A stretch of 64,000 nucleotides of DNA from Zea mays (Eukaryota > Streptophyta > Magnoliopsida > Poales > Poaceae): positions 167,802,923-167,866,922 of the forward strand of contig NC_050097.1 of assembly GCF_902167145.1 (NCBI RefSeq). Direction: 5' to 3'. The notes under the pieces were generated by a model. That model had not been told where the DNA came from. It did no database searches and was given only the letters and a program-made list of their open reading frames with translations. Positions 22,436 to 33,940 of this stretch are shown piece after piece. The number at the start of each line of letters is the position of its first letter. Position 1 is the first letter of the stretch. The position numbers were made by a program, and so were the translations under genes.

Positions 22436-22681
22436 GGGATGACTCTGGGTACGTCCGATACATGGTCGAGGCTTGGGCTACGCTCCCGAGGTACCCTAGG
22501 ACATTTCCGAGACCAGTAGGAGCGATTCTGTAACGGAATCCCATCAGAGGGAGGCATCGAGCTCTCGGACCCTATCAAACGGGACCGGGTCCGGCAAATC
22601 ACCTGCAGGTACTTTTGGAGCGCGCCTCTGGGCCACTAGCCGACCCTTATCGAACGGGGCACGGGCGTCCACTCGGATCAC

Positions 22682-23984
22682 TGAAAGGGAATTAGGCTTA
22701 CACCTATTTCCTAAATGATTTTGGTGGTTGAATTGCCCAACACAAATAATTGGACTAACTAGTTTGCTCTAGTGTATAAGTTATACAGGTGCCAAAGGTT
22801 CACACTTAGCCAATAAAAAGATCAAGTATTGGGTTCAAAAGAGCAAAGGGACAACCGAAGGCACCTCTGGTGTGGCGCACCGGACTGTTCGGTGTGCCAC
22901 CGGACAGTGTCCGGTGCACCAGAGGACTCCAACTTCAACTCGTCACCTTCGGGAAAATCCAGAGGCGCTCCGCTATAATTCACCGGACTGTCCAGTGTAC
23001 ACCGGACAGTGTTCGGTGCTCCAAGGAAGGGCGGCCTCAGGAACTCGCCAGCTTCGGGAATCTCCAATGGCTAGTCCACTATAATTCACCGGACATGTCC
23101 GGTGTGCACCGGACTGTCCGGTGTGACAACGAAGCAACGGATATTTCGGCGCCAACGGCTACCTGCAGCGCATTGAATGCGCGCCAGCGCGCGCAGAAGT
23201 CAGGCACGCCCATACTGGCGCACCGGACACTCTACACTACATGTCCGGTGTGCCACCGGACATCCAGGCGGGCCCAGAAGTCAGAACTCCAACGGTCGGA
23301 ACCCAACAGCATTGGTGACGTGGCTGGCGCACCGGACATGTCCGGTGTGCACCGGACTGTCCGGTGCACCATGCGACAGACAGCCCCACCAAACGGCTAG
23401 TTTGGTGGTTGGGGCTATAAATACCCCAACCACCCACCATTCATTGCATCCAAGTTTTCACACTTCCAACCACTTACAAGAGCTAGGCATTCAATTCTAG
23501 ACACACTCAAGAGATCAAATTCTCTCCCAAATTCCACACAAAGCTTTAGTGACTAGTGGGAGAGATTTGCTTGTGTTCTTTCGAGCTCTTGCGCTTGGAT
23601 TACTTTCTTCTTTCTTGATTCCTTATTGCGATCAAACTCACTTGTAATTGAGGCAAGAGACACCAATCTTGTGGTGGTCCTTGTAGGAACTTTGTGTTCC
23701 AAGTGATTGAGAAGAGAAAGCTCACTCGGTCCAAGGGACCGTTTGAGAGAGGGAAAGGGTTGAAAGAGACCCGGTCTTTGTGACCACCTCAACGGGGAGT
23801 AGGTTTGCAAGAACCGAACCTTGGTAAAACAAATCCTTGTGTCTCATCGCTACACTCGCTTGCGATTTGTTTTGCACCCTCTCTTGCGGACTCGATTATA
23901 TTTCTAACGCTAACCCAGCTTGTAGTTGTGATTATTTTTGAGAATTTCAGTTTCGCCCTATTCACCCCCTCTAGGCGACTATCA
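22682..23984 (+). repeat. 5' LTR of Opie-like element
   Basis: It begins TGAAAGGGAATTAGGC and ends CTAGGCGACTATCA. About ten variants of a dyad built on CCGGAC and GTCCGG lie between 22,878 and 23,370, upstream of the TATA box. Confidence 0.96.
23415..23422 (+). promoter_or_regulatory. TATA box, Opie-like 5' LTR
   Basis: The sequence tataaata lies in ggggctataaatacccc, immediately downstream of the dyad array. The 3' LTR copy is at 31,514-31,521. Confidence 0.75.
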
Positions 23985-23986
23985 AT

Positions 23987-23998
23987 TGGTATCAGAGC
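23987..23998 (+). other. Primer binding site, initiator Met-tRNA type
   Basis: TGGTATCAGAGC matches the usual Copia primer site, two bases after the LTR end. Confidence 0.9.
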
Positions 23999-24032
23999 CC
24001 GGTGCTTCATTAGAGCCTAACCGCTCGAAGTA

Positions 24033-26717
24033 ATGTCGGGAGATCACGCCAAGAAGGAGATGGAGACCGGCAAAAAGCCCACTACAAGCCACGGGAAGAC
24101 TTCATCGGAAGAGTCTCGCAACAAGAGAAAGGAGAAGAAAGACTCCTCCAAAGGGAAGGAGAAGAAGTCTTCTTCACACCACAAAGAGAAGAAGGAGAAA
24201 TCCTCTTCCCACAAGCCGCATCAGAGTGGGGATAAGAAAAAGAAAATGAGGAAGGTAGTCTACTACGAGACCGATTCTTCATCGACATCCACCTCCGGCT
24301 CCGACGCGGCATCCGTCACTTCTAAGCACCAAGAGCGCAAGAAGTATAGTAAGATTCCCCTACGCTACCCTCGCATTTCTAAACATACACCTTTACTTTC
24401 CGTCCCATTAGGCAAACCACCAACTTTTGATGGTGAAGATTATGCTAGGTGGAGTGATTTAATGCGATTTCATCTAACCTCGCTCCACAAAAGTATATGG
24501 GATGTTGTTGAGTTTGGTGCACAGGTACCATCCGTAGGGGATGAAGATTATGATGAGGATGAAGTGGCCCAAATCGAGCACTTCAACTCCCAAGCCACAA
24601 CCATACTTCTCGCCTCTCTAAGTAGAGAGGAATATAACAAGGTGCAAGGGTTGAAGAGTGCGAAGGAGATTTGGGACTTACTCAAGACCGTGCATGAGGG
24701 TGATGAACTCACCAAGATCACCAAGCAGGAAACAATCGAGGGGGAGCTCGGTCGCTTCCGTCTTCGCCAAGGGGAGGAGCCACAAGATATGTACAACCGG
24801 CTCAAAACCTTGGTGAATCAAGTGCGCAACCTCGGGAGCAAAAAGTGGGATGACCACGAGGTGGTTAAGGTTATTCTAAGATCTCTTATTTTCCTTAACC
24901 CTACTCAAGTTCAATTAATTCGTGGCAACCCAAGATATACACTAATGACTCCCGAGGAAGTAATCGGGAATTTTGTGAGCTTTGAATTCATGATCAAGGG
25001 CTCACGAAAGATCAACGAGCTTGACGGCCCCTCCACGTCCGAAGCTCAACCGGTTGCATTCAAGGCCACGGAGGAGAAGGAGGAGTCTACACCAAGTAGA
25101 CAACCAATCGATGCCTCCAAGCTCGACAATGAGGAGATGGCGCTTGTCATCAAAAGCTTTCGCCAAATCCTCAAGCAAAGGAGGGGCAAGGATTACAAGC
25201 CCCGCTCCAAGAAGGTTTGCTACAAGTGTGGTAAGCCCAGTCACTTTATAGCTAAATGTCCTATTTCTAGTGACAGTGACAGGGGTGATGACAAGAAAGG
25301 GAGAAGAAAGGAGAAGAAGAGATACTACAAGAAGAGGGGCGGCGATGCCCATGTTTGTCGGGAATGGGACTCCGACGAAAGCTCTAGCGACTCCTCCTCC
25401 GACGAGGACGCCGCCAACATCACCGTCACCAAGGGCCTTCTCTTCCCCAACGTCGGCCACAAGTACCTCATGGCAAAGGACGGCAAAAAGAAGGTTAAAT
25501 CTAAATCCTCCACTAGATATGAATCCTCTAGTGATGAAAATGCTAGTGATGAGGAAGATAACTTGCGCACTCTTTTTGCCAACTTAAACATGCAACAAAA
25601 AAAGAAATTAAATGAATTAATTAGTGTTATCCATGAAAAGGATGATCTCTTGGACTCTCAAGAGGACTTCCTTATTAAAGAAAATAAGAAGCATGTTAAA
25701 GTTAAAAATGCTTATGCTCTAGAAGTTGAGAAATGTGAAAAATTATCTAGTGAGCTAAGCACTTGCCATGAGACAATAGATAACCTTAGAAATGAAAATG
25801 CTAGTTTAAATGCTAAGGTTGATTCTCATATTTATGATGTTTCAATTCCCAATCTTAGAGATAATAATGATGATTTGCTTGCTAGGATTGAAGAACTAAA
25901 TATTTCTCTTACTAGCCTTAGGATTCAAAATGAGAAATTAACTGCTAGGGCTAAAGATTTTGATATTTGCAATGCCACTATTTCCGACCTTAGAACTAAG
26001 AATGATATTTTGCATGCTAAGGTTGTAGAATTAAAATCTTGCAAACCCTATACATCTACCATTGAGCACACTTCTATTTGTATTAGTTGTAGAGATGTTG
26101 ATGTTAATGCTATTCATGATCACATGGCTTTAATTAAACAACAAAATGATCATATAGCAAAATTAGATGCTAAAATTGCCGAGCATAACTTAGAAAATGA
26201 AAAATTTAAATTTGCTAGAAGTATGCTCTATAGTGGGAGACGCCCTGGCATCAAGGATGGCATTGGCTTCCAACGGGGAGGCAATGTTAAACTTAGTGCC
26301 CCTCCTAAGAAATTGTCCAACTTTGTTAAGGGCAAGACTCCCATGCCTCAGGATAACGAGGGTTACATTTTATACCCTGCCGGTTATCCCGAGGACAAAA
26401 TTAGGAGAATTCATTCTAGGAAGTCTTACTCTGGCCCTAACCATGCTTTTATGTATAAGGGTGAGACATCTAGCTCTAGACAACCAACCCGTGCTAAGTT
26501 GCCTAAAAAGAAAACTCCTAGTGCATCAAATGAACATAGCTTTTCATTTAAAACCTTTGATGCATCATATGTTTTGACTAACAAATCCGGCAAGGTAGTT
26601 GCCAAGTTTGTTGGGGGCAAACACAAAGGATCAAAGACTTGTGTTTGGGTACCCAAAGTTCTTGTTTCTAATGCCAAAGGACCCAAAACCGTTTGGGTAC
26701 CTAAAGTCAAGAACTAA
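24033..26717 (+). CDS. Opie-like gag (894 aa), intact
   Basis: The ORF is uninterrupted. The N-terminus is very Lys/Ser-rich (about residues 1-75). A Copia-type gag domain covers about 115-330 (WSDLMRFHLTSLHKSIWDVV and YNRLKTLVNQVRNLGS). A zinc knuckle of the form CX2CX4HX4C follows at 25,218-25,259 (CYKCGKPSHFIAKC). Then come an acidic Ser/Asp tract, a long coiled coil (about 520-740) and a C-terminus with a repeated VWVPKV motif. Gag would assemble the particle and bind element RNA. The great length and C-terminal extension are typical of Sireviruses. The start at 24,033 is the first ATG after the primer site and fits the family. Confidence 0.92.
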   Translation: MSGDHAKKEMETGKKPTTSHGKTSSEESRNKRKEKKDSSKGKEKKSSSHHKEKKEKSSSHKPHQSGDKKKKMRKVVYYETDSSSTSTSGSDAASVTSKHQERKKYSKIPLRYPRISKHTPLLSVPLGKPPTFDGEDYARWSDLMRFHLTSLHKSIWDVVEFGAQVPSVGDEDYDEDEVAQIEHFNSQATTILLASLSREEYNKVQGLKSAKEIWDLLKTVHEGDELTKITKQETIEGELGRFRLRQGEEPQDMYNRLKTLVNQVRNLGSKKWDDHEVVKVILRSLIFLNPTQVQLIRGNPRYTLMTPEEVIGNFVSFEFMIKGSRKINELDGPSTSEAQPVAFKATEEKEESTPSRQPIDASKLDNEEMALVIKSFRQILKQRRGKDYKPRSKKVCYKCGKPSHFIAKCPISSDSDRGDDKKGRRKEKKRYYKKRGGDAHVCREWDSDESSSDSSSDEDAANITVTKGLLFPNVGHKYLMAKDGKKKVKSKSSTRYESSSDENASDEEDNLRTLFANLNMQQKKKLNELISVIHEKDDLLDSQEDFLIKENKKHVKVKNAYALEVEKCEKLSSELSTCHETIDNLRNENASLNAKVDSHIYDVSIPNLRDNNDDLLARIEELNISLTSLRIQNEKLTARAKDFDICNATISDLRTKNDILHAKVVELKSCKPYTSTIEHTSICISCRDVDVNAIHDHMALIKQQNDHIAKLDAKIAEHNLENEKFKFARSMLYSGRRPGIKDGIGFQRGGNVKLSAPPKKLSNFVKGKTPMPQDNEGYILYPAGYPEDKIRRIHSRKSYSGPNHAFMYKGETSSSRQPTRAKLPKKKTPSASNEHSFSFKTFDASYVLTNKSGKVVAKFVGGKHKGSKTCVWVPKVLVSNAKGPKTVWVPKVKN

Positions 26718-26727
26718 ACTTGTTTTG

Positions 26728-28080
26728 TAGGTTTATGCATCCGGGGGCTCAAGCTGGATCATCGACAGCGGGTGCACAAACCACATGACAGGGGAGAAGA
26801 AGATGTTCTCCTCCTACGAGAAAAACCAAGATCCCCAACGAGCTATTACATTCGGAGATGGAAATCAAGGTTTGGTCAAAGGTCTTGGTAAAATAGCTAT
26901 ATCTCCTGACCATTCCATTTCCAATATTTTTCTTGTTGATTCTTTAGATTATAATTTTCTTTCCGTTTCTCAATTATGTCAAATGGGCTACAACTGTCTT
27001 TTTACTGATGTAGGTGTCACTGTCTTTAGAAGAAGTGATGATTCAATAGCATTTAAGGGAGTGTTAGAGGGTCAGCTATACTTGGTAGATTTTGATAGAG
27101 CTGAACTCGACACTTGCTTAATTGCTAAGACTAACATGGGCTGGCTCTGGCATCGCCGACTAGCGCATGTTGGAATGAAGAATCTTCATAAGCTTCTAAA
27201 GGGATAGCACATTTTAGGGCTAACCAATGTTCATTTTGAGAAAGACAGGGTTTGTAGCGCATGCCAAGCAGGAAAGCAAGTAGGTGCCCATCATCCACAC
27301 AAGAACATCATGACGACCGACAGGCCACTTGAGCTACTCCACATGGATCTATTCGGCCCGATTGCTTACATAAGCATCGGCGGGAGTAAGTATTGTCTTG
27401 TAATAGTGGATGATTATTCTCGCTTCACTTGGGTATTCTTTTTGCAGGAAAAATCTCAAACCCAAGAAACCTTAAAGGGACTCTTGAGACGGGCTCAAAA
27501 TGAGTTCGGCTTAAGGATCAAGAAAATTAGAAGCGACAACGGGACGGAGTTCAAGAACTCTCAAATTGAAGGCTTCCTTGAGGAGGAGGGCATCAAGCAT
27601 GAGTTCTCTTCTCCCTACACGCCACAACAAAATGGTGTAGTGGAGAGGAAGAATAGAACTCTATTGGACATGGCAAGAACCATGCTTGATGAGTACAAGA
27701 CTTCGGATCGGTTTTGGGCCGAGGTGGTCAACACCGCTTGCTATGCCATCAACCGGTTATATCTACACCGAATCCTCAAGAAGACATCATACGAACTCCT
27801 AACCGGTAAAAAGCCCAATATTTCATATTTTAGAGTCTTTGGTAGCAAATGTTTTATTCTTGTTAAAAGAGGTAGAAAATCTAAATTTGCTCCTAAGACT
27901 GTAGAAGGCTTTTTACTAGGATATGATTCAAACACAAGGGCATATAGAGTCTTTAACAAGTCCACTGGACAAGTTGAAGTTTCTTGTGATGTTGTGTTTG
28001 ATGAGACTAACGGCTCTCAAGTAGAGCAAGTTGATCTTGATGAGATAGGTATTGAAGAAGCATCGTGCATCGCGCTAAGG
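26728..28080 (+). pseudogene. Opie-like pol: protease and integrase (one stop, ends in frameshift)
   Basis: The frame is +1 relative to gag and opens after a TAG at 26,728. The protease motif DSGCTNHM is at 26,764 (WIIDSG). An integrase zinc-binding region lies at about 27,150-27,300 (HRRLAHVG and CSACQAGKQ). The DDE core residues are Asp 27,346 (HMDLFGP), Asp 27,535 (SDNGTEF) and Glu 27,643 (GVVERKNR). TAG at 27,205-27,207 interrupts it after LLKG. Near 28,080 a one-base loss (aaggacatg, expected aaggaacatg for the family, from memory) shifts pol into the frame of 28,065-29,972. Confidence 0.85.
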
Positions 28081-29972
28081 ACATGTCCATTGGGGATGTG
28101 TGTCCTAAGGAATCCGAAGAGCCTCCAAATGCACAAGATCAACCACCCTCCTCCACGCAAGCATCCCCACCAACTCAAAATGAGGATGAGGCTCAAGTTG
28201 ATGAAGAAGAAGATCAATCAATTGAGCCACCTCAAGATGACGACAACGATCAAGGGGGAGATGCAAATGATCAAGACAAGGAGGATGAAGAACCAAGGCC
28301 GCCACACCCAAGAGTCCACCAAGCAATCCAACGAGATCACCCCGTTGACACCATCCTCGGCGACATTCATAAGGGCGTAACTACTAGATCTCGTGTTGCA
28401 CATTTTTGTGAGCATTACTCTTTTGTTTCCTCTTTTGAGCCACACAGGGTAGAGGAAGCACTACAAGATTCGAATTGGGTGGTGGCGATGCAAGAGGAGC
28501 TCAACAACTTCACTAGGAATAAGGTATGGCATTTAGTTCCACGTCCTAACCAAAATGTTGTAGGAACCAAATGGGTTTTCCGCAACAAGCAAGATGAGCA
28601 TGGTGTGGTGACAAGGAACAAAGCTCGACTTGTGGCCAAGGGATACTCCCAAGTTGAAGGTTTGGATTTCGGTGAAACCTATGCACCCGTAGCTAGGCTT
28701 GAGTCAATTCGTATATTATTGGTCTATGCTACTTACCATGGCTTAAAGCTTTACCAAATGGACGTGAAGAGTGCCTTCCTCAATGGACCAATCAAGGAAG
28801 AGGTCTATGTTGAGCAACCTCCCGGCTTTGAAGATAGTGAGTACCCTAACCATGTCTATAAACTCTCTAAGGCGCTTTATGGGCTCAAGCAAGCCCCAAG
28901 AGCATGGTATGAATGCCTTAGAGATTTCCTTAACACTAATGGATTCAAAGTCGGAAAGGCCGATCCTACTTTATTTACTAAAACTCTTGACAAAGATTTG
29001 TTTGTATGCCAAATTTATGTTGATGATATTATATTTGGGTCTACTAACGAATCTACATGTGAAGAATTTAGTAGGATCATGACACAAAAATTCGAGATGT
29101 CTATGATGGGGGAGTTGAAGTATTTCTTAGGATTTCAAGTAAAGCAACTTCAAGAGGGCACCTTCCTAAGCCAAACGAAGTATACTCAAGATATTCTAAG
29201 CAAGTTTGGAATGAAGGATGCCAAACCCATCAAGACACCCATGGGAACCAATGGGCATCTCGACCTCGACGAGGGAGGTAAATCCGTCGATCAAAAGGTA
29301 TACCGGTCGATGATAGGTTCTTTGCTATATTTATGTGCATCTCGACCGGATATTATTCTTTCCGTATGCATGTGTGCAAGATTCCAAGCCGACCCTAAGG
29401 AAGCTCACCTTACGGCCGTAAAACGAATCTTGAGATATTTACTTTATACTCCTAAGTTTGGGCTTTGGTATCCTAGGGGATCCACATTTGATTTGATTGC
29501 TTATTCGGATGCCAATTGGGCGGGGTGTAAAATCAATAGGAAGAGCACATCGGGGACTTGCCAGTTCTTGGGAAGATCCTTGGTGTCTTGGGCTTCAAAG
29601 AAGCAAAATTCCATTGCTCTTTCTACCGCCGAAGCCGAGTACATTGCCGCAGGCCATTGTTGCGCGCAACTACTTTGGATGAGGCAAACCCTGCGAGATT
29701 ATGGTTACAAATTAACCAAAGTTCCTCTTCTATGTGATAATGAGAGTGCAATTCGCATGGCGGATAATCCCGTTGAGCATAGCCGCACTAAGCACATAGC
29801 CATTCGGTATCACTTTTTAAGGGATCACCAACAAAAGGGAGATATCGAGATTTCTTACATTAATACTAAAGATCAATTAGCCGATATCTTTACCAAGCCT
29901 CTTGATGAACAAACCTTTAACAAACTTAGGCATGAGCTAAATATTCTTGATTCTAGGAACTTCTTTTGTTGA
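28065..29972 (+). CDS. Opie-like pol: reverse transcriptase and RNase H (open part)
   Basis: The open frame holds an acidic linker, then Copia RT from about 28,450 ([18 protein letters not shown]), with [10 protein letters not shown] and the catalytic YVDD at 29,016-29,027. RNase H follows with [16 protein letters not shown] and CDNESAI, ending near [10 protein letters not shown]. The RT and RNase H domains themselves look undamaged. They are cut off from gag, protease and integrase by the upstream frameshift and stop, so this is part of a broken pol rather than a separate gene. Confidence 0.88.
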   Translation: MHRAKDMSIGDVCPKESEEPPNAQDQPPSSTQASPPTQNEDEAQVDEEEDQSIEPPQDDDNDQGGDANDQDKEDEEPRPPHPRVHQAIQRDHPVDTILGDIHKGVTTRSRVAHFCEHYSFVSSFEPHRVEEALQDSNWVVAMQEELNNFTRNKVWHLVPRPNQNVVGTKWVFRNKQDEHGVVTRNKARLVAKGYSQVEGLDFGETYAPVARLESIRILLVYATYHGLKLYQMDVKSAFLNGPIKEEVYVEQPPGFEDSEYPNHVYKLSKALYGLKQAPRAWYECLRDFLNTNGFKVGKADPTLFTKTLDKDLFVCQIYVDDIIFGSTNESTCEEFSRIMTQKFEMSMMGELKYFLGFQVKQLQEGTFLSQTKYTQDILSKFGMKDAKPIKTPMGTNGHLDLDEGGKSVDQKVYRSMIGSLLYLCASRPDIILSVCMCARFQADPKEAHLTAVKRILRYLLYTPKFGLWYPRGSTFDLIAYSDANWAGCKINRKSTSGTCQFLGRSLVSWASKKQNSIALSTAEAEYIAAGHCCAQLLWMRQTLRDYGYKLTKVPLLCDNESAIRMADNPVEHSRTKHIAIRYHFLRDHQQKGDIEISYINTKDQLADIFTKPLDEQTFNKLRHELNILDSRNFFC

Positions 29973-30766
29973 TTTGCACACATAGCTCATTTATATACGT
30001 TTGATCATGTCTCTCTCATATGCTATGACTAATGTGTTTTCAAGTCTATTTCAAACCAAGTCATAGGTATATTGAAAGGGAATTGGAGTCTTCGGCGAAG
30101 ACAAAGGCTTCCACTCCGTAACTCATCCTTCGCCGTCACTCCGAGCAACTCTCTATCTTTGGGGGAGAAAAGGACTCCGTCTTGGTATAATCTTCACTCA
30201 TTTATTTATGACCAAAGGGGGAGAGAGTAATTCTAAGGGCTCTAATGACTCCGTTTTTGGCGATTCATGCCAAAGGGGGAGAAAGTATTAGCCAAAGCAA
30301 AAGGACCTCACCACCACCTAATTTTAAAAGCGTTTTTCAATTGGTATGATTCTCAATTGATAAATTTCTAAATTGGAATCATATTGTGTTCAAAAGGGGG
30401 AGAAAGTAGCATTTCAAAATCGATATATCAAAACCCTCTTGAACACTAAGAGGAGAATTTCATTTAGGGGGAGTTTTGTTTTAGTCAAAGGAAAAGCATT
30501 TGAAACAGGGGGAGACAATTTCAAATCTTGAAAATGCTTCACAAAATTCTTACTCAGTTACCTTTGACTATCTACAAAAGAATTTGCAAAAACAAAACAT
30601 GTGGTGCAAGCGTGGTCCAAAATGTTAAAAACAAAGAAACAATCCATGTATATCTTATAAATGTTTATATTGGCTCATTTCCAAGCAACCTTTGCACTTA
30701 CATTATGCAAGCTAGTTCAATTATGTACTTCCATATTTGCTTTGGTTTGTGTTGGCATCAATCACC
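29973..30766 (+). other. Sirevirus region with multiple polypurine-like motifs
   Basis: There is no coding support. Six short aggggga/gggggaga tracts occur near 30,160, 30,216, 30,274, 30,395, 30,466 and 30,508, before the final one at the LTR border. Multiple polypurine tracts upstream of the 3' LTR are a published Sirevirus signature. An env-like ORF, present in some Sireviruses, is not seen. Confidence 0.75.
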
Positions 30767-30780
30767 AAAAAGGGGGAGAT
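30767..30780 (+). other. Polypurine tract of Opie-like element
   Basis: aaaaagggggagat abuts the 3' LTR, marking the plus-strand primer site. Confidence 0.85.
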
Positions 30781-32083
30781 TGAAAGGGAATTAGGCTTAC
30801 ACCTATTTCCGAAATGATTTTGGTGGTTGAATTGCCCAACACAAATAATTGGACTTACTAGTTTGCTCTAGTGTATAAGTTATACAGGTGCCAAAGGTTC
30901 ACACTTAGCCAATAAAAAGATCAAGTATTGGGTTCAAAAGAGCAAAGGGACAACCGAAGGCACCTCTGGTCTGGCGCACCGGACTGTCCGGTGTGCCACC
31001 GGACAGTGTCCGGTGCACCAGAGGACTCCAACTTCAACTCGTCACCTTCGGGAAAATCCAGAGGCGCTCCGCTATAATTCACCGGACTGTCCGGTGTACA
31101 CCGGACAGTGTCCGGTGCTCCAAGGAAGGGCGGCCTCAGGAACTCGCCAGCTTCGGGAATCTCCAACGGCTAGTCCACTATAATTCACCGGACATGTCCG
31201 GTGTGCACCGGACTGTCCGGTGTGACAACGAAGCAACGGATATTTCGGCGCCAACGGCTACCTGCAGCGCATTGAATGCGCGCCAGCGCGCGCAGAAGTC
31301 AGGCACGCCCATACTGGCGCACCGGACACTCTACAGTACATGTCCGGTGCGTCACCGGACATCGAGGCGGGCCCAGAAGTCAGAACTCCAACGGTCGGAA
31401 CCCAACGGCATTGGTAACGTGGTTGGCGCATCGGACATGTCCGGTGTGCACCGGACTGTCCGGTGCACCATGCGACAGACAGCCCCACCAAACGGCTAGT
31501 TTGGTGGTTGGGGCTATAAATACCCCAACCACCCACCATTCATTGCATCCAAGTTTTCACACTTACAACCACTTACAAGAGCTAGGCATTCAATTCTAGA
31601 CACACTCAAGAGATCAAATTCTCTCCCAAATTCCACACAAAGCTTTAGTGACTAGTGGGAGAGATTTGCTTGTGTTCTTTCGAGCTCTTGCGCTTGGATT
31701 GCTTTCTTCTTTCTTGATTCCTTATTGCGATCAAACTCACTTGTAATTGAGGCAAGAGACACCAATCTTGTGGTGGTCCTTGTAGGAACTTTGTGTTCCA
31801 AGTGATTGAGAAGAGAAAGCTCACTCGATCCAAGGGACCGTTTGAGAGAGGGAAAGGGTTGAAAGAGACCCGGTCTTTGTGACCACCTCAACGGGGAGTA
31901 GGTTTGCAAGAACCGAACCTCGGTAAAACAAATCCTTGCGTCTCATCGCTACACTCGCTTGCGATTTTTTTTGCACCCTCTCTTGCGGACTCGATTATAT
32001 TTCTAACGCTAACCCGGCTTGTAGTTGTGATTATTTTTGAGAATTTCAGTTTCGCCCTATTCACCCCCTCTAGGCGACTATCA
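30781..32083 (+). repeat. 3' LTR of Opie-like element
   Basis: It is 1,303 bp and collinear with the 5' copy without length change. It is followed by the atcac duplication, after which element A resumes. Confidence 0.96.
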
Positions 32084-32088
32084 ATCAC

Positions 32089-32562
32089 CCGTTAGCAACT
32101 CACTGGAGACACCATGTTCGGCGCCCTCCGAGGGCAACATGGCGCTTTCCCCCCTCCTCCTTGCGGAAAGGCGACGCAGGGGCGTATGAAAAAAGCCGAG
32201 TCAGTCCTTGACCGTCCTCTCGCTCTGTGCGGAGGCTCGAGGGCTGCTCTCGCGAAACCGGCTCCGGCCAAACCGTTGACAGCGTCAACATACCAGCCCG
32301 AGAACTTGGAACCTGACTATGCACCCGGGCTACAGCCAGTTCGCATGAGGGAACAACCAGACTTGCCGAAGCATCACGAAACGCGCTAAGACCTCGAAGG
32401 AGTCAAACCACTCCACCGAGGCCTCGGGGGCTACACCCGGCGGGTGCGCTCGCGCGCACCCACTGGAAGGAAACGCAACCGAGAAAGGTCGGTCCCCTTG
32501 CAAAAAAGTGCGACAAAGCCTCCAAGCGAGTACCAACACTCCCTTCGAGGCTCGGGGGCTAC
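32089..32562 (+). other. Element A resumes: 3' non-coding tail and polypurine tract
   Basis: It is collinear with 46,256-46,734 of B. It ends with gaggctcgggggctac just before the 3' LTR, the probable plus-strand primer. No ORF of note. Confidence 0.8.
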
Positions 32563-33935
32563 TGTCGGGGGCCATAATTAGGGGTACCCCCAAGACTCCT
32601 AATCTCAGCTGGTAACCCCTATCAGCACAAAGCCGCAAAGGCCTGATGGGCGCAATTAAGGTCGAGGCTCAGTCCACTCAAGGGACACGATCTCGCCTCG
32701 CCCGAGCCCAGCCTCGGGCAAAGGCAGCCGACCCAGGAGGATTCACGTCTCGCTCGAGGGTCCCCTCAAGCAACGGACGCACCTTCGGCTCGCCCGAGGC
32801 CCAGGCTTCGCGGAGAAGCAACCTTGGCCAGATCGCCACGCCAATCGACCGTATCGCAGGAGCATTTAATGCAAGGATCGACTGACACCTTATCCTGACG
32901 CGCGCTCCTCAGTCGACAGGGCCGAAGTGACTGCAATCACTTCGCCGCTCCACTGACCGACCTGATAGGAAAACAGCGCCGCCTGTCCCGCTCCGACTGC
33001 TGTGCCGCTGGACAGAGTGAGGCTGACAGCAGCTAAGTCCAGCCTCGGGCGCCATAGGAAGCTCCGCCTCGCCTGACCCCAGGGCTCGGACTCAGCCTCG
33101 ACCTCGGAAGATGGACTCCGCCTCGCCCGACCCCAGGGCTCGGACTCAGCCTCGACCTCGAAAGACGGACTCCGCCTCGCCCGACCCCAGGGCTCGGACT
33201 CAGCCTCGACCTCGGAAGACGGACTCCACCTCGCCCGACCCCAGGGTTCGGACTCAGCCTTGACCTCGGAGGAGTCACCGCCTCGCCCGACCCCGGGCTC
33301 GGACCGACCACATCACAGGAGGGCCATCATTACCCTACCCCTAGCTAGCTCAGGCTACAGGGAACAAGACCGGCGTCCCATCTGGCTCACCCCGGTAAAC
33401 AAGTAATGATGGCACCCGCACGCTCTATGACGACGCTGGCTCTCAGCCCCTTACGGAAGCAAGGAGACGTCAGCAAGGATCCAACAGCCCCGACAGCTGT
33501 CCTTCCACGGGGCTCAAGCGCTCCTCCGACGGCCACGACATCACATGAACAGGGCACCAAAACCTCTCCGATAGCCACGACGGCATGTACTTAGGGCGCT
33601 GGCTCCTCTCAGCTAGACACGTTAGCACATTGCTACACCCCCCATTGTACACCTGGGCCCTCTCCTTACGCCTATAAAAGGAAGGTCCAGGGCTCTCGTA
33701 CGAGAAGGTTGGCCGCGCAGGAGAACGGGCCTCTCTCTCTCTCCCACGCGAACGCTTGTAACCCCCTACTGCAAGCGCACCCGACCTGGGCGCAGGACAA
33801 CACGGAGGTCGCGGGTTCCCCTTTGCTGTCTTTTCCCCCCTTCGTGTTCCGTCTCGCGCCGACCCATCTGGGCTGGGGCACGCGGCGACAATTTACTCGT
33901 CGGTCCAAGGACCCCCCGGGGTCGAAACGCCGACA
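32563..33935 (+). repeat. 3' LTR of element A
   Basis: It is 1,373 bp and begins TGTCGGGGGCCATAATTAGG. It has the same 54-bp repeats and a TATA box at 33,673-33,679, and is followed by the atttc duplication. Confidence 0.93.
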
Positions 33936-33940
33936 ATTTC

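Larger units (their letters stand above)
22682..32083 (+). mobile_element. Full-length Opie/Ji-like Sirevirus (Copia), 9,402 bp
   Basis: Its LTRs are of equal length (1,303 bp), with a perfect target duplication atcac (22,677-22,681 and 32,084-32,088). The Met-tRNA-type primer site TGGTATCAGAGC is at 23,987. A long gag, a pol in Copia order (protease, integrase, RT, RNase H), several polypurine-like motifs and the final tract before the 3' LTR are present. The LTR pair differs at about 23 sites by hand count (about 1.8%). Element B shows the empty site at about 46,251. Pol carries one stop and one frameshift, so this copy is non-autonomous though nearly complete. Confidence 0.96.
2546..33935 (+). 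mobile_element. Element A: Huck/Flip-like Tat-lineage Gypsy retrotransposon with two nested insertions
   Basis: Both LTRs, a primer-site-like stretch, gag-protease-RT-RNase H-integrase remnants and a purine-rich tract before the 3' LTR are present. It has a perfect 5-bp target duplication, atttc (2,541-2,545 and 33,936-33,940). Nested inside are a 3.5-kb-LTR Gypsy element (7,081-17,053) and an Opie-like element (22,682-32,083). Removing them leaves about 12.0 kb, against 13.6 kb for sibling B. The difference is mainly a deletion near 20,139. The LTR pair differs by roughly 3-4% by hand count. Coding regions carry stops and frameshifts, so the copy is dead. Confidence 0.93.

Noticed and set aside
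22872..23500. Frames of 107-176 codons in Opie-like LTRs, repeated at 31.0-31.6 kb
   Set aside because: They read through the palindromic dyad array; LTR sequence, not coding.
29973..30780. Env-like ORF of the Sirevirus
   Set aside because: Only short frames occur after RNase H; no long ORF or membrane segment pattern.
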